Positions 40,998 through 50,026 of a stretch of DNA of 64,000 nt are shown one piece after another (the stretch's first letter is position 1; each line of letters begins with the position of its first letter). The DNA is from Actinoplanes oblitus. GTDB lineage: Bacteria > Actinomycetota > Actinomycetes > Mycobacteriales > Micromonosporaceae. The stretch covers positions 2,371,501 to 2,435,500 of the forward strand of contig NZ_CP126980.1 in NCBI RefSeq assembly GCF_030252345.1, in the 5' to 3' direction. The notes under the pieces are model-generated. The model worked only from the letters and a program-made list of their open reading frames with translations. It made no database searches and was not told where the DNA came from. The translations under genes and the position numbers were made by a program.

Positions 40998-41624
40998 ATG
41001 ACGACTACCTCCGTTCGCCGGCGCCGTGGCCTGCTGGCCGGCGCCGCCGCCTGCGCCGTTCTGCTGGTCTCCGCCTGCGGCGACACCACGACGGCCGATC
41101 CCGCCGCCACGCTCACCGCCAGCCCGGCCGCGGCCGGTACCTCGGCGAGCACGGCGCACAACGACGCCGACGTCGCCTTCGCGCAGCAGATGATCCCGCA
41201 TCACCAGTCGGCCATCGCCATGGCCAAGATGGCCACCGGCCACGTCGGCGATCCCCGGGTGGCCGAGCTCGCCGACAAGATCGAAGCGGCGCAGCAGCCC
41301 GAGATCAGCACCATGACCCGGTGGCTGACCGCCTGGAACACGCCCATGCCGAGCGCCGGCGGCGAGGCGATGGAGGGCATGGAGCACGGCGACATGGCCG
41401 GCATCGACGAACTCGACATGACGGCACTCATGAACGCCAAGGGCACCCCGTGGGACAAGGAGTTCCTCGCGGTGATGGTCAAGCACCACCAGGGTGCCGT
41501 CACGATGGCCCAACAGGAACTGGCCAACGGCACCAACAGCGAGGCCAAGAGCCTCGCCCAGAAGATCATCACCGATCAGCAGGCGCAGATCGCCGAGATG
41601 AAGCAGATCCGCGCCAGCCTGTGA
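40998..41624 (+). CDS. DUF305 lipoprotein (second copy)
   Basis: 208 aa. Signal with RRRRGLLAGAA and lipobox LLVSACGD. The same two-half DUF305 pattern as the previous gene is seen (MIPHHQSAIAMAKM, MVKHHQGAVTMAQQE), but the central loop is shorter and less Met-rich. The two genes clearly arose by duplication. It lies about 110 bp upstream of copA, with the CsoR-type operator in between. Confidence 0.88.
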   Translation: MTTTSVRRRRGLLAGAAACAVLLVSACGDTTTADPAATLTASPAAAGTSASTAHNDADVAFAQQMIPHHQSAIAMAKMATGHVGDPRVAELADKIEAAQQPEISTMTRWLTAWNTPMPSAGGEAMEGMEHGDMAGIDELDMTALMNAKGTPWDKEFLAVMVKHHQGAVTMAQQELANGTNSEAKSLAQKIITDQQAQIAEMKQIRASL

Positions 41625-41644
41625 CGCACTCGGCAACTACTGGG

Positions 41645-41659
41645 TACCCTAGGGGGGTA
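41645..41659. promoter_or_regulatory. CsoR-type operator before copA
   Basis: TACCC-TAGGG-GGGTA is an inverted repeat with a G-tract of the kind bound by copper-sensing CsoR. It sits 73 bp before the copA start, and csoR lies just beyond copA. Confidence 0.7.
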
Positions 41660-41732
41660 TAGGTACAGTGGTGCGGGTGGGCGATGTCCCGCCCGCACCA
41701 GCCCCTCTCGACCCGCGACCAGGAGGACACCG

Positions 41733-43949
41733 ATGACGGTGAGGGTGGCCCCGAACCAGATCGAGTTGTCGATCGGTGGGATGACGTGTGCGTCGTGTGC
41801 GGCGCGGATCGAGAAGAAGCTCAACCGGCTGGACGGCGTCACCGCGACGGTCAATTACGCCACGGAGAAGGCGTCGGTCAGCTTCCCGGACGATGTCACG
41901 GCCGGTGATCTGATCGCGGTGGTGGAGAAGACCGGTTACACCGCCAGTGAGGTGCGGCCGGAGCCGGAGGAGGCGGCGCCGGTCGATGAGTTCCATGACG
42001 CTCGTACCCGGTTGTGGGTGTCGGTGGCGTTGAGCGTGCCGGTGGTGGTGTTGGCGATGGTGCCGGCGTGGCAGTTCACCTATTGGCAGTGGTTGTCGTT
42101 GACGTTGGCCGCGCCGGTGGTGGTGTATGGCGGTTGGCCGTTTCATCGGGCTGCTTGGACGAATCTGCGGCATGGTGCCGCGACGATGGACACGCTCGTG
42201 TCGCTCGGGACGGTGGCGGCGTTCGGCTGGTCGGTGTGGGCGTTGTTTTTCGGTACGGCCGGAACTCCCGGCATGACGCATCCGTTCGAGCTGGTGATCG
42301 GCCGTGGCGACGGTACCGGGGCGATCTATCTGGAGGCGGCCGCCGGGGTGACCACGTTCATCCTGGCCGGGCGTTACTTCGAGGCTCGCTCCAAGCGTCG
42401 TGCCGGCGCGGCCCTGCGCGTCCTGCTGGAGCTGGGCGCCAAGGATGTCACCGTGCTGCGCGGCGGTGTGGAGCAGCGCGTCCCGGTCGCGGCGCTGGTG
42501 GTGGGGGACCGGTTCGTGGTCCGGCCGGGGGAGAAGATCGCCACCGACGGTGTGGTGGAGGACGGGACGTCGGCGGTGGACGCCAGCATGCTCACCGGTG
42601 AGTCGGTGCCGGTCGAGGTGGCACCCGGCGACACCGTAGCCGGTGCGACAGTCAACGCCGGCGGCCGGCTGATCGTGCGGGCCAGCCGGGTCGGCGCGGA
42701 TACCCAGCTCGCCCAGATGGCCCGGCTGGTGGAGCGGGCCCAGACCGGTAAGGCGCCGGTGCAGCGGCTCGCCGACCGGATCTCCGGGATCTTCGTGCCG
42801 GTCGTCATCGCCCTGGCGGCGGCGACGCTGGGCTGGTGGGTGGGTGCCGGTGCGGGGTGGACGGCGGCGTTCACCGCGGCGGTGGCTGTGTTGATCATCG
42901 CGTGTCCGTGTGCGCTGGGTTTGGCCACGCCGACGGCGTTGCTGGTCGGGACGGGCCGGGGTGCGCAGCTGGGGATTCTGATCAAGGGTCCGCAGGTGCT
43001 GGAGTCGACCCGGGCGGTGGACACGGTGGTGCTGGACAAGACCGGCACGGTGACGACCGGCCGGATGAGTCTGCTGGAGGTGAGCGCGGCGGCGGGTGAG
43101 GATCGTGACGAGGTGCTGCGGATGGCCGGGGCGGTGGAGGCGGCCTCGGAACACCCGATCGCCCAGGCTGTCGCGCGGGCCGCGGCCGAGCGGGGCGGGT
43201 TGCCGCCGGTGACCGGGTTCGCCGGCCTGCAGGGTGTGGGGGTGAGCGGCACGGTGGAGGGTCGTGCGGTGTTGGTCGGCCGGTTGGGGCTGCTGCGCGA
43301 GCGCGGCTATCTGGTGCCGGCCGGGGTGGAGCAGGCGTTGGGCGCGGCCCGCAAGGCCGGTCGTACGGCGGTGGTGGTCGGCTGGGATGCCCGGGTGCGG
43401 GGGGTGCTGGCGGTGGCTGATGTGGTGAGGCCGAGCAGTCGGGACGCGGTCGCGGCGTTGCGGCGGCTGGGGTTGCGGCCGGTGTTGCTGACCGGTGACA
43501 ACGATGTGGTGGCGCGGGCGGTCGCCGCTGAGGTCGGTGTCGATGAGGTGTTCGCGGAGGTGTTGCCGGCCGGGAAGGTGGAGGTGGTCAAGGGTTTGCA
43601 GGAGCGGGGCCGGGTGGTGGCGATGGTCGGTGACGGGGTCAACGACGCGGCCGCGCTGGCGCAGGCCGATCTGGGTCTGGCGATGGGTACCGGGACCGAC
43701 GCCGCGATCGAGGCCGCTGATCTGACCCTGGTCCGTGGTGATCTGAGTGTCGCGGCTGATGCGATCCGGTTGTCCCGGCGCACCCTGCGGGTCATCAAGA
43801 GCAATCTGTTCTGGGCTTTCGCCTACAACGTCGCCGCGCTGCCACTGGCCGCGGCCGGCCTGCTCAACCCGATGATCGCCGGCGCCGCGATGGCGTTCTC
43901 CTCGGTCTTCGTCGTCGCCAACAGCCTGCGACTACGCCGCTTCCACTGA
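41733..43949 (+). CDS. copA: Copper-exporting P1B-type ATPase
   Basis: 738 aa. A single N-terminal metal-binding domain carries Cys19-x-x-Cys22 ([12 protein letters not shown]). The membrane CPC motif is at 391-393 ([16 protein letters not shown]), the phosphorylated aspartate is Asp435 in DKTGTVT, SEHPIA is the P1B nucleotide-site histidine, and [16 protein letters not shown] is the hinge. The protein drives Cu+ out of the cytoplasm using ATP. It lies behind a CsoR-type operator and is followed by csoR on the other strand. From about 42000 to 43780 the codon choice is unusual for the window (many TTG, GTG and CGG), hinting at different ancestry. Confidence 0.95.
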   Translation: MTVRVAPNQIELSIGGMTCASCAARIEKKLNRLDGVTATVNYATEKASVSFPDDVTAGDLIAVVEKTGYTASEVRPEPEEAAPVDEFHDARTRLWVSVALSVPVVVLAMVPAWQFTYWQWLSLTLAAPVVVYGGWPFHRAAWTNLRHGAATMDTLVSLGTVAAFGWSVWALFFGTAGTPGMTHPFELVIGRGDGTGAIYLEAAAGVTTFILAGRYFEARSKRRAGAALRVLLELGAKDVTVLRGGVEQRVPVAALVVGDRFVVRPGEKIATDGVVEDGTSAVDASMLTGESVPVEVAPGDTVAGATVNAGGRLIVRASRVGADTQLAQMARLVERAQTGKAPVQRLADRISGIFVPVVIALAAATLGWWVGAGAGWTAAFTAAVAVLIIACPCALGLATPTALLVGTGRGAQLGILIKGPQVLESTRAVDTVVLDKTGTVTTGRMSLLEVSAAAGEDRDEVLRMAGAVEAASEHPIAQAVARAAAERGGLPPVTGFAGLQGVGVSGTVEGRAVLVGRLGLLRERGYLVPAGVEQALGAARKAGRTAVVVGWDARVRGVLAVADVVRPSSRDAVAALRRLGLRPVLLTGDNDVVARAVAAEVGVDEVFAEVLPAGKVEVVKGLQERGRVVAMVGDGVNDAAALAQADLGLAMGTGTDAAIEAADLTLVRGDLSVAADAIRLSRRTLRVIKSNLFWAFAYNVAALPLAAAGLLNPMIAGAAMAFSSVFVVANSLRLRRFH

Positions 43950-43969
43950 ACCGGCCACCGGTGTCCGCG

Positions 43970-44269
43970 TCAGGACTTCACGAGCCGCGCGACCGCCGCA
44001 CTGGCTTCCTTGATCTTCGGTTCCACGTCGCCCTCGGTGGCGGCGTGCACCACGCAATGGCGCAGATGATCCTCCAGCAGACCGACCGCCACCGCGTGCA
44101 GCGCGCTCTTCGCCGCCGAGATCTGGGTCAGGATGTCGATGCAGTACGTGTCCTCGTCGACCATCCGCTGCAGCCCGCGGATCTGCCCCTCGACCCGCTT
44201 CAGCCGGGACATCAGCGCCTGCTTGTCCGCGGAATAGCCGTGCGGCCCGGCCGGTCTCGCCTCACTCAT
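43970..44269 (-). CDS. csoR: Copper-sensing repressor CsoR
   Basis: 99 aa from ATG 44269. All-helical DUF156 fold with the three copper ligands Cys43, His68 and Cys72, spaced 25 and 4 residues apart exactly as in M. tuberculosis CsoR (YCIDILTQ, DHLRHCVVHA). It binds operator DNA without copper and lets go when Cu+ fills the site. It converges on copA, and palindromic sites lie upstream of both copA and csoR itself. Confidence 0.93.
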   Translation of the reverse strand: MSEARPAGPHGYSADKQALMSRLKRVEGQIRGLQRMVDEDTYCIDILTQISAAKSALHAVAVGLLEDHLRHCVVHAATEGDVEPKIKEASAAVARLVKS

Positions 44270-44279
44270 GCCCTGCAAG

Positions 44280-44296
44280 ATACCCGGCACCGGTAT
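44280..44296. promoter_or_regulatory. Candidate CsoR autoregulatory site
   Basis: ATACC-CGGCACC-GGTAT is an inverted repeat 11 bp upstream of the csoR ATG. Half-sites TACC/GGTA resemble the copA operator. Confidence 0.5.
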
Positions 44297-44442
44297 GGGC
44301 GGGTGCTCGTCGGGCGCCGCCCGCGCAGTTATTACCGACTCCTTACCTGACCCGGGTGCGGCGATCCGGGACGTGTCCGGCTCGCGTATCGAGGGGCGAC
44401 GTCGCCTGCCGCGGCGGTTGGTTCCACGATGAGGAGAAGCAC

Positions 44443-46203
44443 GTGACAGCTCGCTACCGACGGCCTTCGCCGAAGAACCCGGTCCTGGTACGGGTCCTCG
44501 CGGCCGGCACCGCACTCGCCGCTGCCGGGGTCCTGACCGTCACCTTCGTCAGCGGTGGAGGCGACGGCAAGGCCGACGCCTCGACCAGCCTGAATCAGTA
44601 CGTACCGATCGAGCGGGTCGCGGCCAACGTGGTGAACCCGCGGCCCGGCCGGGACGCGTCGCGCGGCCGCTTCACCGTGGACTGCGGCACGAACGGCAAC
44701 GGCAAGTTCAGCCCGGACAACCCGGTGGCGCAGCCGGGCATCCGCAACGGCGCCGAGCACGTGCACGACTTCGTCGGCAACAAGGCGATCACCGCGTTCT
44801 CCTCCGACGCCGACCTGGACGCCTCCGGCACGACGTGCCGCAACGGCGACAAGTCGTCCTACTTCTGGCCGGTCGTGCGGATCGACAGGTCGGTTCGCCC
44901 GGACGGTGCGACGGTCCGGGAGGCGCTTTCCGGTACGTCCGGAGCGGTGGTGTGCCCAGCCGTACGTGATCGCCTCCCGGCCGTGCCGGACCGCGCCACC
45001 GCCTCGGTCGAGCGGCTGCTGTCCGATCTGGATCGGATGGAGGCCGCCGCGGACCGGCGGATCCTCGCCGTCAAGGGAGTGAACGCGGACCTCAACAACG
45101 AGGTTCTGCGAAAGCTGGGTGCCGACCGGACGGCCGCGCTGACCCGCATCGGTGACGCGATCCGCCGGGCCGGTGGCCGATGGCCGACCGGCATGGTGTC
45201 GATGGCCGACTGCGACATCAGCTACGACGGTGTCCACGCGGCCCTGCACACCGTGCACACCAAGGCCGGCCCGGTGGCGAACCCGCAGGTCCGGTGCCCG
45301 GGCGTACGCGACAAGCTCCCCGGCGTGCCGCAGCAGGCACTGGCCGAGGTCGACCGGAGCCTCGCCGAACTCGACCGGCAGATCTCGGAGGCCAACGAGC
45401 GACTGGTCGCCACCCGCGGGCAGGGCGGTGCCGCCTTCGTCGACAACGCGATCCTCGGCCCGCTGAAGGCCAAGCGGACCGCGGTCCTGGACCGCATCGC
45501 CATCGCCATCGGGCGTAACGCCGCCCGCCCCGAAGGCCTGGAGAAGCTGGCCGCCTGCACCCTCGACGGCCAGCAGAGCAGCGGGGGACAGGGCAACGGC
45601 CAGCCGTCGGCGTCCCCGTCCGCCGCCGCGCTGCCGGATCCGCAGGGCCCGAACCTGGAACTGCCGAACAACACCGGTGGCATCGTGCGCCCCGCCTCGG
45701 TGCTGATCGAGTACCGCGGCAATGCGGTGAGCAAGGTCGTCCCGATGCCGAAGTTCCTGCGCGCACTGACCGGTGACGCGAAGCCGACCAGCCGCGGCCC
45801 GGCGAACGCCCGAGCCACCTGGACCTGCTCCGGTTTCGGCGACCGGCTGTCCGACAAGTACCCGGTGTGCCCGGAGGGCAGCCAGGTCCAGCGGGTGCAG
45901 GACTTCCCGGGCTGCTGGGACGGCAAGAACACCGACAGCGCCAACCACCGCAACCACGTCGCCTTCGCCGATCGGAAGACCGGCGCCTGCCCCGCCGGGT
46001 TCGTGGCCATCCCGCAGCTGCGGATCACCCTGTCCTACAAGATCTCGCGGGACGTCCAGCTGAAGGGCCAGTACGCCCTGGACTCCTTCCCGGAGGAGAA
46101 CCACAACCCGTTCTCCGACCACAACGACTTCGTCAACGTGAACTCGGCCCAGACCATGCAGCGCATCGCCACCTGTATCAACAAGGGCAAGAACTGTCGC
46201 TGA
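44443..46203 (+). CDS. Secreted DUF1996 protein with a duplicated internal insert
   Basis: 586 aa from GTG 44443 (GAGGAG upstream). A signal anchor is at about 18-42. The DUF1996 domain is split. Its first part (about 60-165: DCGTNGNGKF, EHVHDFVGNK) and its second part (about 445-586: CPEGSQVQRVQDFPGCWDG, DSANHRNHVAF, SFPEENHNPFSDHNDFVN) are separated by about 280 residues. That insert contains two related helical repeats: CPAVRDRLPAVP ... DRMEAAADRRILA ... C and CPGVRDKLPGVP ... DRQISEANERLVA ... C, followed by a Gly/Ser/Pro linker. DUF1996 occurs in secreted proteins of fungi and actinomycetes with unknown activity. The His/Asp-rich motifs look like a metal or glycan site. Confidence 0.82.
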   Translation: MTARYRRPSPKNPVLVRVLAAGTALAAAGVLTVTFVSGGGDGKADASTSLNQYVPIERVAANVVNPRPGRDASRGRFTVDCGTNGNGKFSPDNPVAQPGIRNGAEHVHDFVGNKAITAFSSDADLDASGTTCRNGDKSSYFWPVVRIDRSVRPDGATVREALSGTSGAVVCPAVRDRLPAVPDRATASVERLLSDLDRMEAAADRRILAVKGVNADLNNEVLRKLGADRTAALTRIGDAIRRAGGRWPTGMVSMADCDISYDGVHAALHTVHTKAGPVANPQVRCPGVRDKLPGVPQQALAEVDRSLAELDRQISEANERLVATRGQGGAAFVDNAILGPLKAKRTAVLDRIAIAIGRNAARPEGLEKLAACTLDGQQSSGGQGNGQPSASPSAAALPDPQGPNLELPNNTGGIVRPASVLIEYRGNAVSKVVPMPKFLRALTGDAKPTSRGPANARATWTCSGFGDRLSDKYPVCPEGSQVQRVQDFPGCWDGKNTDSANHRNHVAFADRKTGACPAGFVAIPQLRITLSYKISRDVQLKGQYALDSFPEENHNPFSDHNDFVNVNSAQTMQRIATCINKGKNCR

Positions 46204-46578
46204 CCGGCGGCGCCCGAACCGGCGAACCCGCCCCGGCGCCCGACCCGGCCGATGCCGACTCGGCCGGGTCCGCCTGGCAGCCGACCTGCTGGTTGAGCCC
46301 AGCCCGGGCACGGTTCGGCGGCTCGTGCGGCGATCAGGGCTGGCGACCACGGCCGGCGGCGTAGACTTGGCCCGCGTTTCGGTTGATCCGCGGCCGGTGC
46401 GGCCCGTGCGACGGTGACCTCGGCGGCGGAGGTGCGCTGATGGCGGCGGCAGAGGTTGCCCGGCTCGTCAGTGCAGACCGGGGCGGACCGCTGTGCCGAT
46501 CTTTCCGGCCCGTGGTGCGTACCGAAAAGTTTTGGGCTTCTCCGGTTGCCAGCGGGCTCCGTGGCGCATAGGGAAGGT
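46204..46578. other. 375-bp intergenic region
   Basis: A perfect 11-bp hairpin at 46242-46270 ends the DUF1996 transcript. The rest shows no supported gene. Sequence near 46350-46400 (GTAGACTTGG) may contain the promoter for the next gene, but no clear elements were found. Confidence 0.5.
46242..46270 (+). terminator. Terminator of the DUF1996 gene
   Basis: GACCCGGCCGA (46242-46252) and TCGGCCGGGTC (46260-46270), perfect stem with a 7-nt loop. Confidence 0.7.
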
Positions 46579-46956
46579 ATGAACACGCAGGATCAGGCCA
46601 CGAGCACGATGATTGAGCAGCCGGACAGTACTTCCCAGCCGATGACCGCGGCTGAGGCGTTGGAGTTCCTGACGCCTGACCTACAGGAGTTCCTGGTCGA
46701 CCTGCACGGGTCACCGGAATCGATCGCGCAGGCGGCGGTGCAGCTGCTGCCGTTCGGATCACGCGCGGCGTTGCAGGCGACCGGCCTGGTGACGGCCGAT
46801 GGCGCCAGATGTGGAACCGACACGGACACCAGCCTGCGGCTGACCGAGCTCGCCTTCGAGGCGATGGCTGTCGCGGCGGACCGGGCCGAGACCGAAGAAC
46901 TCGATGAGTTGACCGCCAGGGCCGCGGCGATCATGGCCGAGCGGCACCCGAGGTGA
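46579..46956 (+). CDS. Small uncharacterised helical protein (125 aa)
   Basis: Start at ATG 46579, with GGGAAGG almost adjacent. The sequence is acidic and helical (MTAAEALEFLTPDLQEFLVDLHG, LRLTELAFEAMAVAADRAETEELDELTARAAAIMAERH). There is no signal peptide, helix-turn-helix or known domain. It converges on the sigma-factor gene. Function unknown. Confidence 0.6.
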   Translation: MNTQDQATSTMIEQPDSTSQPMTAAEALEFLTPDLQEFLVDLHGSPESIAQAAVQLLPFGSRAALQATGLVTADGARCGTDTDTSLRLTELAFEAMAVAADRAETEELDELTARAAAIMAERHPR

Positions 46957-46985
46957 CCGCCACGGCTCCGGGAGGCCGTCGCAGG

Positions 46986-47597
46986 CTAGGGTGCCTGCTG
47001 CTGGTAGGCGGCGATGTAGGCACGGAGCCGGCGTAGCGCCTTGCCGACCCCCTCGTGACTGAGACCCAAGGCCTCGGCCGCGGTGCGGCTGCTCGCGCTG
47101 GCGCCGGTGCGCTGGATGTGATCCAGCAGATAGGTGGCGACCCGGACCGCTGTGGCGTCTCCGCGGTGATAGGCGTCTGCCATCGCCGCCTGGACGAGGT
47201 CCGCGGTGGCCGAGGCTTCCAGTCGCGCGGCGGTCTGGTCGTCGGTCAGACCCAGCAGGGCGGGATGGGTGTCGCCGACGGGGACGTTCCGGTGGATGCG
47301 CCGGATGGCCGTGCGCGCCTGGTTCGACGCGATGGCGAGCAGATAGCCGGCGGGACTGGCGGCCGGCGAGACCATTCCCCGGTGCACGCTTTCCACCAGC
47401 TGAGCGACCGCGTCGCCGGCGATTTCGTCGATGTCCGCGCCGCTCAACGCCTGACCGAACCGGCGGTACAGGTAGCCGCGCAATGCGGCGATGCCCCGTT
47501 GCAGCACCTCTCCCTTCAGTTGTCCGGGTTCGGTGGTCAGGGCACTCACCAGGTGCCGGATGGGGTCGGCGGTGGTCACCGGGTCGGGGCCGGACAT
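46986..47597 (-). CDS. RNA polymerase sigma factor-like protein (ECF type)
   Basis: 203 aa; GGGAGGCCCGCC precedes the ATG. Residues about 30-100 resemble sigma region 2 (LQRGIAALRGYLYRRFGQ, DIDEIAGDAVAQLVESV, GYLLAIASNQARTAIRRI). The C-terminal helix-turn-helix (SRTAAEALGLSHEGVGKALRRLRAYI) resembles region 4. It would direct RNA polymerase to a small set of promoters. There is no anti-sigma gene with a zinc-finger motif next to it. Instead its start overlaps the end of an uncharacterised 190-aa gene by 22 bp, which suggests coupled expression. Confidence 0.75.
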   Translation of the reverse strand: MSGPDPVTTADPIRHLVSALTTEPGQLKGEVLQRGIAALRGYLYRRFGQALSGADIDEIAGDAVAQLVESVHRGMVSPAASPAGYLLAIASNQARTAIRRIHRNVPVGDTHPALLGLTDDQTAARLEASATADLVQAAMADAYHRGDATAVRVATYLLDHIQRTGASASSRTAAEALGLSHEGVGKALRRLRAYIAAYQQQAP

Positions 47598-48148
47598 GGC
47601 GGGCCTCCCTGCCCCTGCAGCAGGTGGTGAAAGCTGAGCAGTGCCTCATGCACGTCGTGCGGGGTCAGCGTCCGGCCACGTTCTCGCAAGCGGTGCAGGA
47701 CCTGCTGGGCTGATGGGGCGCTACCGTTCGTCTCCGCCAGATCCAGATACTGGATCAGGATGAGGGTCTCGGTGACGCGCCGCTGACGCACCCAGGTGTC
47801 TATCCCGGCGCGGATCGCGGCCGCGTCGAAGCCACCGCCCAGGACGGTTTCCGCCAGCAGATCGTCGTACTCCTGTCCGCTGGCCCTGATCTCGCCGTGG
47901 TCCCTGAGCCAGGCCAGTGCGGCCCGGTGCGCATCGGCACGGAGACCGGCGACCACCAGGCCCTGCTCGTCACGCAGCGCGTACCGCCACCGGTTCACCA
48001 CCTTGTTCACCACGGTGTGGATGATCAGAAAGTGCAGCCGGCCCGGGAGTCGCTGGCGCACATGCTGGCACAACTCCTCGATCACGAGTAAGACGTCAGC
48101 GCGGTCGTCATCAGCCGGCGGTATGCCGTGAGGCTCCTCATGACTCAC
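47576..48148 (-). CDS. Uncharacterised protein coupled to the sigma factor (190 aa)
   Basis: GTG start at 48148; ATG 48141 is out of frame. The protein is helical and soluble (DVLLVIEELCQHVRQRLPGRLHFLIIHTVVNKVVNRWRYAL, LIQYLDLAETNG, SAQQVLHRLRERG). The C-terminal third may be a winged helix (APSAQQVLHRLRERGRTLTPHDVHEALLSF), but that is tentative. The 22-bp overlap with the sigma-factor gene and shared strand make a two-gene unit, so it may regulate or assist the sigma factor. No family recognised. Confidence 0.65.
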   Translation of the reverse strand: MSHEEPHGIPPADDDRADVLLVIEELCQHVRQRLPGRLHFLIIHTVVNKVVNRWRYALRDEQGLVVAGLRADAHRAALAWLRDHGEIRASGQEYDDLLAETVLGGGFDAAAIRAGIDTWVRQRRVTETLILIQYLDLAETNGSAPSAQQVLHRLRERGRTLTPHDVHEALLSFHHLLQGQGGPPCPAPTR

Positions 48149-48167
48149 TGATATCTCACGTTCGACG

Positions 48168-48210
48168 CCCGAGGCTTTAAGTGAATAAAACTCAATTAAA
48201 GTAGTTATGC
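48168..48210. promoter_or_regulatory. AT-rich divergent promoter region
   Basis: The stretch AGGCTTTAAGTGAATAAAAC continuing to TCAATTAAAGTAGTTATG is a clear AT-rich island between the 190-aa gene (minus) and the membrane protein at 48274 (plus). It probably contains promoters for both directions. Confidence 0.4.
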
Positions 48211-48273
48211 GGCTTATGCTACGGGGGTCCCGCCTGCTGTCAGCCCCACATCCGGACCTCTGCGAGGAATCTC

Positions 48274-48915
48274 GTGAGCCTTGCCGTCGCGATCGGGGTG
48301 GCGGCGGTGTTCGCCGTCTTCGGGTTCCCGTTCACCTTCTACCAGTGCTGGTTCAGCTGGACCCGGGCCGGCGCACTCGGTGGCTTCCTGCTCTATCTGA
48401 CGCTGGCCGGCGGCGGAGGTGGACTGCTCGGCTGGACCGCCGCATATCTGGCCGACGTGCCGCCCTTCTCCAACCCCGCTCTTGGCGGGTTGTTCTACGG
48501 CATCGCCGGCGCCTTCGCCGTCCGCGCGGACTTTCGCACCAGCACCACCACCAGCACCGGCCTCAGCAGCGCCGGCCGCGGCTCGCACGAACTCCGGACG
48601 GCCGCCTCGCTGCTGGGCAAGGGCATCGAATGGTCCACCGGGCTGCTCAACGCGGTGACTCGCCGCCAGGTCAAGAGCTGGCTGGCCGCCCTCACCGATG
48701 ACCAGCTGCTGGGGTTCACCTATGACCTGGTCCACGAACTCCAGGAGAGTCCTGCCATCCCCGCCAACGGCCGGACCGCCATCGGCAAGAAGGCCGTGGA
48801 CGCGATGGGGGCCCTCACCACTGCGGCAACACACGCCGAAGGGCGCTCTCAGCTCACCCACTTCTGCCTGCGCCAGGTGGTCGACCAGCACATCCCTAAA
48901 CCCGGCAACCTGTAG
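48274..48915 (+). CDS. Membrane protein with helical cytoplasmic domain (213 aa)
   Basis: GTG start with GCGAGGAA 5 nt upstream. The N-terminal 85 residues hold two or three hydrophobic segments (AVAIGVAAVFAVFGFPFTFY, GGFLLYLTLAGGGGGLLGWTAAYL, LGGLFYGIAGAFAV). The rest is soluble and helical with a Ser/Thr-rich hinge (TSTTTSTGLSSAGRG). No family recognised. It converges on the EspC/WXG-like operon with 17 bp between stops. Confidence 0.65.
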   Translation: MSLAVAIGVAAVFAVFGFPFTFYQCWFSWTRAGALGGFLLYLTLAGGGGGLLGWTAAYLADVPPFSNPALGGLFYGIAGAFAVRADFRTSTTTSTGLSSAGRGSHELRTAASLLGKGIEWSTGLLNAVTRRQVKSWLAALTDDQLLGFTYDLVHELQESPAIPANGRTAIGKKAVDAMGALTTAATHAEGRSQLTHFCLRQVVDQHIPKPGNL

Positions 48916-48932
48916 CGCCGGGCTCCGGGACG

Positions 48933-50012
48933 TCAGCGGTTGTAGAACACTTCGCGCAACGTGCCGATGTCCGCGTCGGCCAGCTTGGTGAACTCGCCGG
49001 GCGGCGGCACCAGCAGCTGTGCCCGGTGCAGATCCACTGCCTGCCGCAGGGCGCCGAGCGCCTGAGCGAGCAGCTGTTCCTGCTGGTCGACCTGCTCGTT
49101 GAGCTTACGGATGCTGTCGATCATCGACTCGATCACCGCCTGGACGGTCGCGCCGGTGATCGAGAGGGTCTCCTCCTTCTTGTCCGGGACCGTGCCGAGG
49201 ATGGCGCCCAGTGACTGGATGGTCTCCGCGGCGACGGCGGAGCCCGCGGGGAGAGTCTCAGGCGCGACGGCGACGACAACCACCGCGGCGATCGCGCCGA
49301 CGACGGTCAGTGCGGTCTGCGTGCCTTTCTTGCGGTTCAGGCACCACTGGTCGAGCGAGTCGAGCACCTTGATGGTGGTCTCGCCGATGTTCCAGACATC
49401 GGTGAGCTGGCGGCGCCGCAGCTCCAGGTGGGCGTCCATCACTTCGGCGAGACTGGTCGCGAACTGGTGTTGCAGGTCGGCGGCGTCGGTCAGCGCGGCG
49501 CAGTACCCGGTGAACTTGTTGGCCGCGTCGCCGGTCCAGTACTTCATGTGCACGTTCGTGATGTGACCGACGAGCTGACTGACGGATTCGGCCTGCGCGT
49601 CACCGGCCAGGCTGTCGGCCGACAGTTGCCCGCCGGCTTTGCGGGTCAGTTTCAGGCTCGGGATCAGCGTGCCGGCAGTGCGGTAGAGCGGGCTGGTCAG
49701 CGACTCGTTGATGCTGTCCGGGTCGGGCACGGAGAACGCGGTGAAGTAGGTGGGAACGTCCGCGAGGGCCTGCCGCACGTACTCCTGCACGTTGCCGTTG
49801 TCCTCGGGGTTGCCCGAGCTCGGCGCGGAATAGTGCGGATTGCTGGTGGTCATGCCTGGCGTCTGCGACTTGGTGTAGTCGTCGATCGATCCCTGCTGGG
49901 CCTGGCTGTACGACTCGTCCTGCCACAGGACGACCTCGGCAGCTTTGTCGATCACCCGCTGGCCCAGGGCGTGCAGGTCGGCGAAGCTGCGGTACACGTA
50001 TCCGTCGGCCAT
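48933..50012 (-). CDS. Long WXG-like helical protein, possible type VII-type substrate
   Basis: 359 aa from ATG 50012 (GGAGAGGAGACGG upstream). The middle contains a WXG100-like turn (MKYWTGDAANKFTGY, about residue 170) inside long amphipathic helices (ADLQHQFATSLAEVMDAHLELRRRQ). A hydrophobic stretch follows (ALTVVGAIAAVVVVAVAPE, about 245-263), then a coiled coil (QAVIESMIDSIRKLNEQVDQQEQLLAQALGAL). There is no signal peptide. WXG proteins leave actinobacteria through ESX/type VII systems as helical hairpins. The hydrophobic centre recalls pore-forming or LXG-type effectors. It is the last gene of a four-gene operon. No toxin motif is visible. Confidence 0.7.
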   Translation of the reverse strand: MADGYVYRSFADLHALGQRVIDKAAEVVLWQDESYSQAQQGSIDDYTKSQTPGMTTSNPHYSAPSSGNPEDNGNVQEYVRQALADVPTYFTAFSVPDPDSINESLTSPLYRTAGTLIPSLKLTRKAGGQLSADSLAGDAQAESVSQLVGHITNVHMKYWTGDAANKFTGYCAALTDAADLQHQFATSLAEVMDAHLELRRRQLTDVWNIGETTIKVLDSLDQWCLNRKKGTQTALTVVGAIAAVVVVAVAPETLPAGSAVAAETIQSLGAILGTVPDKKEETLSITGATVQAVIESMIDSIRKLNEQVDQQEQLLAQALGALRQAVDLHRAQLLVPPPGEFTKLADADIGTLREVFYNR

Positions 50013-50026
50013 GGCCGTCTCCTCTC

